Origin: Polynucleobacter sp. Adler-ghost
GTDB lineage: Bacteria > Pseudomonadota > Gammaproteobacteria > Burkholderiales > Burkholderiaceae
Direction: 5' to 3'
DNA: 64,000 nt
Assembly (NCBI RefSeq): GCF_018688495.1
Contig: NZ_CP061320.1
Span: forward strand, 1,770,586-1,834,585
Shown piece after piece: positions 63,833-64,000 of the stretch; position 1 is the first letter of the stretch; the number at the start of each line of letters is the position of its first letter. The position numbers and the translations under genes are program-made. The notes below the pieces were generated by a model. The model was not told the origin of the DNA. It did not search any database and saw nothing but the letters and a program-made list of their open reading frames with translations.

Positions 63833-64000
63833 TTAGGCCTTAGTTAAGCGAGCGAGGGCTTCGCGGTACTTTTCCGCTGTTTTATCAATCACATCTACCG
63901 GCAAAGCAGGTGCCGGAGCTGTTTTTGGCCAAGGCTTGCCATCAACTATTGCTGTTTCGAGCCAGTCCCGGACAAATTGCTTGTCATAGGAAGGGGGATT
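63833..64000 (-). CDS. purC: SAICAR synthase, C-terminal 55 residues (cut by window end)
   Basis: The frame is open on the minus strand from the window edge to a TAA at 63833-63835. The translation begins [20 protein letters not shown] and continues [20 protein letters not shown] to a stop after RLTKA. The [12 protein letters not shown] element is a hallmark of phosphoribosylaminoimidazole-succinocarboxamide synthase in the long betaproteobacterial form. It heads the purC-purE-purK-sua5 run; no ribosome site or start is visible. Confidence 0.88.
   Translation of the reverse strand, partial: NPPSYDKQFVRDWLETAIVDGKPWPKTAPAPALPVDVIDKTAEKYREALARLTKA

Noticed and set aside
63792..63842. Inverted repeats between purC and purE as a terminator
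   Set aside because: AGCCTT/AAGGCT and the flanking AGGCCT copies are palindromic, but no T run follows on the minus strand in the gene direction, so purC-purE read-through remains more likely.

Overview
The window reads as a contiguous piece of chromosome from a betaproteobacterium, most likely Polynucleobacter or a close relative in the Burkholderiaceae. The evidence is the moderate base composition (mid-40s % GC by eye, low for Burkholderiales), very tight gene packing, a split three-gene pnt transhydrogenase, a solitary Bug-type binding protein, and a groESL operon carrying both a sigma-32 promoter and a CIRCE element with hrcA nearby. The genus call is inference from protein sequence and gene order; no search was run. 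Almost everything is core housekeeping. I found no tRNA or rRNA genes, IS elements, prophage or CRISPR array.

Layout. 1-10.4 kb: the end of murJ, a SirB1-type protein, dedA, miaA, purM, then a run perM-like / hda / HAD phosphatase / pcnB / folK / panB. 10.4-16.5 kb (minus strand): the heat-shock block dnaJ, dnaK, grpE, hemH, hrcA. 16.5-22 kb: nadK and recN converging on glnE. 22-29.7 kb: yhdP-like giant AsmA-type gene, nitrilase-family amidase, tldD, aroG. 29.7-36.7 kb: a PduO-type cobalamin adenosyltransferase diverging from glcDEF-yggS-proC, with ubiA converging. 36.8-44.4 kb: recG diverging from queA-tgt-yajC-secD-secF. 44.4-52.1 kb: waaA and purB, a GST, mnmA, and pntAA-pntAB-pntB. 52.2-55.2 kb: an orphan tripartite-tricarboxylate binding protein and groES-groEL. 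55.5-59.4 kb: a signalling operon. 59.5-64 kb: dacB converging on the purC-purE-purK-sua5 operon, with purC cut by the window end.

The least ordinary part is 55.5-59.4 kb. Three tightly linked genes encode a degenerate EAL-domain protein that has lost the catalytic residues of c-di-GMP phosphodiesterases, a NarL/BvgA-type response regulator, and a BvgS/EvgS-like hybrid kinase with a periplasmic binding domain, receiver and HPt. The unit diverges from groESL, and dacB lies just behind it.

Regulatory sequence is unusually readable here. Near-identical sigma-32 promoters (CTTGAA[A/T], 13-base spacer, CCCCAT-like -10) precede grpE, dnaK and groES; only groES also has a CIRCE operator. Separately, about nine genes (miaA, panB, nadK, recN, yhdP-like, aroG, the adenosyltransferase, gst, dacB) have a -10-like hexamer ending only 5-7 bases before the ATG and no well-placed Shine-Dalgarno sequence, which predicts leaderless or near-leaderless mRNAs. 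Convergent genes overlap at their 3' ends (recN/glnE, proC/ubiA, dacB/sua5), and the aroG terminator lies partly within the coding end of its neighbour, consistent with a streamlined genome.
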